Source: Cladophialophora immunda (taxonomy: Eukaryota > Ascomycota > Eurotiomycetes > Chaetothyriales > Herpotrichiellaceae). Taken from it: DNA of 64,000 bases. The stretch lies in NCBI RefSeq assembly GCF_000835495.1, contig NW_015622545.1:3302777-3366776 (forward strand). Reading direction: 5' to 3'. Shown in pieces: positions 63,843 through 64,000 of this stretch. The notes under the pieces are model-generated. The model was not told the DNA's origin, did not search any database, and worked only from the letters and a program-made list of their open reading frames with translations. Made by a program: the position numbers and the translations under genes. Position 1 is the stretch's first letter. Each line of letters begins with the position of its first letter.

Positions 63843-64000
63843 GGAGAAGTTCAGGTGCCATTATACCACATTTTATTATTCTCGATGCATATCTAGGTGT
63901 TTCTGCGGGCGATGAAAGGGGTAAGGGAGAGCGGTGAGTTCTGCATGAGAGCCGTCGTTCGCAGGGAGTTTCCACGCCAGAGTAAAATTCTCGAGTGTTT
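63843..64000. other. 3' region after the methyltransferase, window edge
   Basis: A short AT-rich tail with no recognised feature. Confidence 0.3.

Noticed and set aside
1..64000. tRNA, rRNA and CRISPR features
   Set aside because: I looked for tRNA B-box-like sequences and regular spaced repeats and found no candidate with matching arms. A covariance-model scan would be decisive. CRISPR arrays are not expected in a fungal nucleus.

Overview
The window is nuclear DNA of a filamentous ascomycete (Pezizomycotina). Most genes carry short introns (about 45-125 bp, GT-AG, one GC-AG, several with a visible CTAAC-like branch site). Both strands are used without operons. Fungus-specific families are present: Zn2Cys6 regulators, LaeA-like methyltransferase, INSIG, IRE1 and Sad1. 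The mix would suit Eurotiomycetes, perhaps Chaetothyriales, but that placement is an inference. Gene structures below were assembled by hand from splice signals and reading-frame continuity. Where CDS spans cross introns, the exon limits are given in the evidence.

Region 1 (1-10757) is a catabolic gene cluster. It holds an acyl-CoA dehydrogenase cut by the window edge, a Zn2Cys6 regulator, a biotin-dependent acyl-CoA carboxyltransferase (MCC-beta type), an AMP-forming acyl-CoA ligase, and a fusion of HMG-CoA lyase with a methylglutaconyl-CoA-hydratase-like domain. Together these match isovalerate/leucine-type degradation: activation, dehydrogenation, carboxylation, hydration, cleavage. The dehydrogenase ends in SKL, the ligase in ARL and the fusion in PKL, so a peroxisomal version of the pathway is plausible. 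The biotin carboxylase (alpha) subunit is not in the window and may lie to the left.

Region 2 (11390-35301) is mostly housekeeping: INSIG-domain ER protein, HD-domain hydrolase, LYAR-type nucleolar zinc-finger protein, IRE1 kinase/RNase, CCT2 chaperonin subunit, a four-exon membrane protein of unknown function, Sad1/USP39 splicing factor, a secreted M20 peptidase, ribosomal protein eL36 and a Rad60/NIP45-type SUMO-like protein.

Region 3 (36528-41722) is accessory: an FAD monooxygenase, a YdeI/OmpD-associated-like protein and a fungal multipass membrane protein.

Region 4 (42838-52574) is the most unusual part. A sugar transporter, a Gfo/Idh/MocA oxidoreductase with an eroded nucleotide-binding glycine motif, an SDR, a Zn2Cys6 regulator with an unresolved frame junction, and an AnmK/levoglucosan-kinase-family kinase lie together. 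I read this as a candidate anhydrosugar uptake and catabolism cluster. It is bracketed by degenerate repeat copies in opposite orientation (42.1 kb and 53.8 kb).

Region 5 (54322-63842) has another fungal membrane protein whose stop codon lies inside a tetranucleotide microsatellite, long gene-poor stretches with repeat relics, an acidic His-rich small protein, and a cytochrome P450 followed by a LaeA-like methyltransferase.
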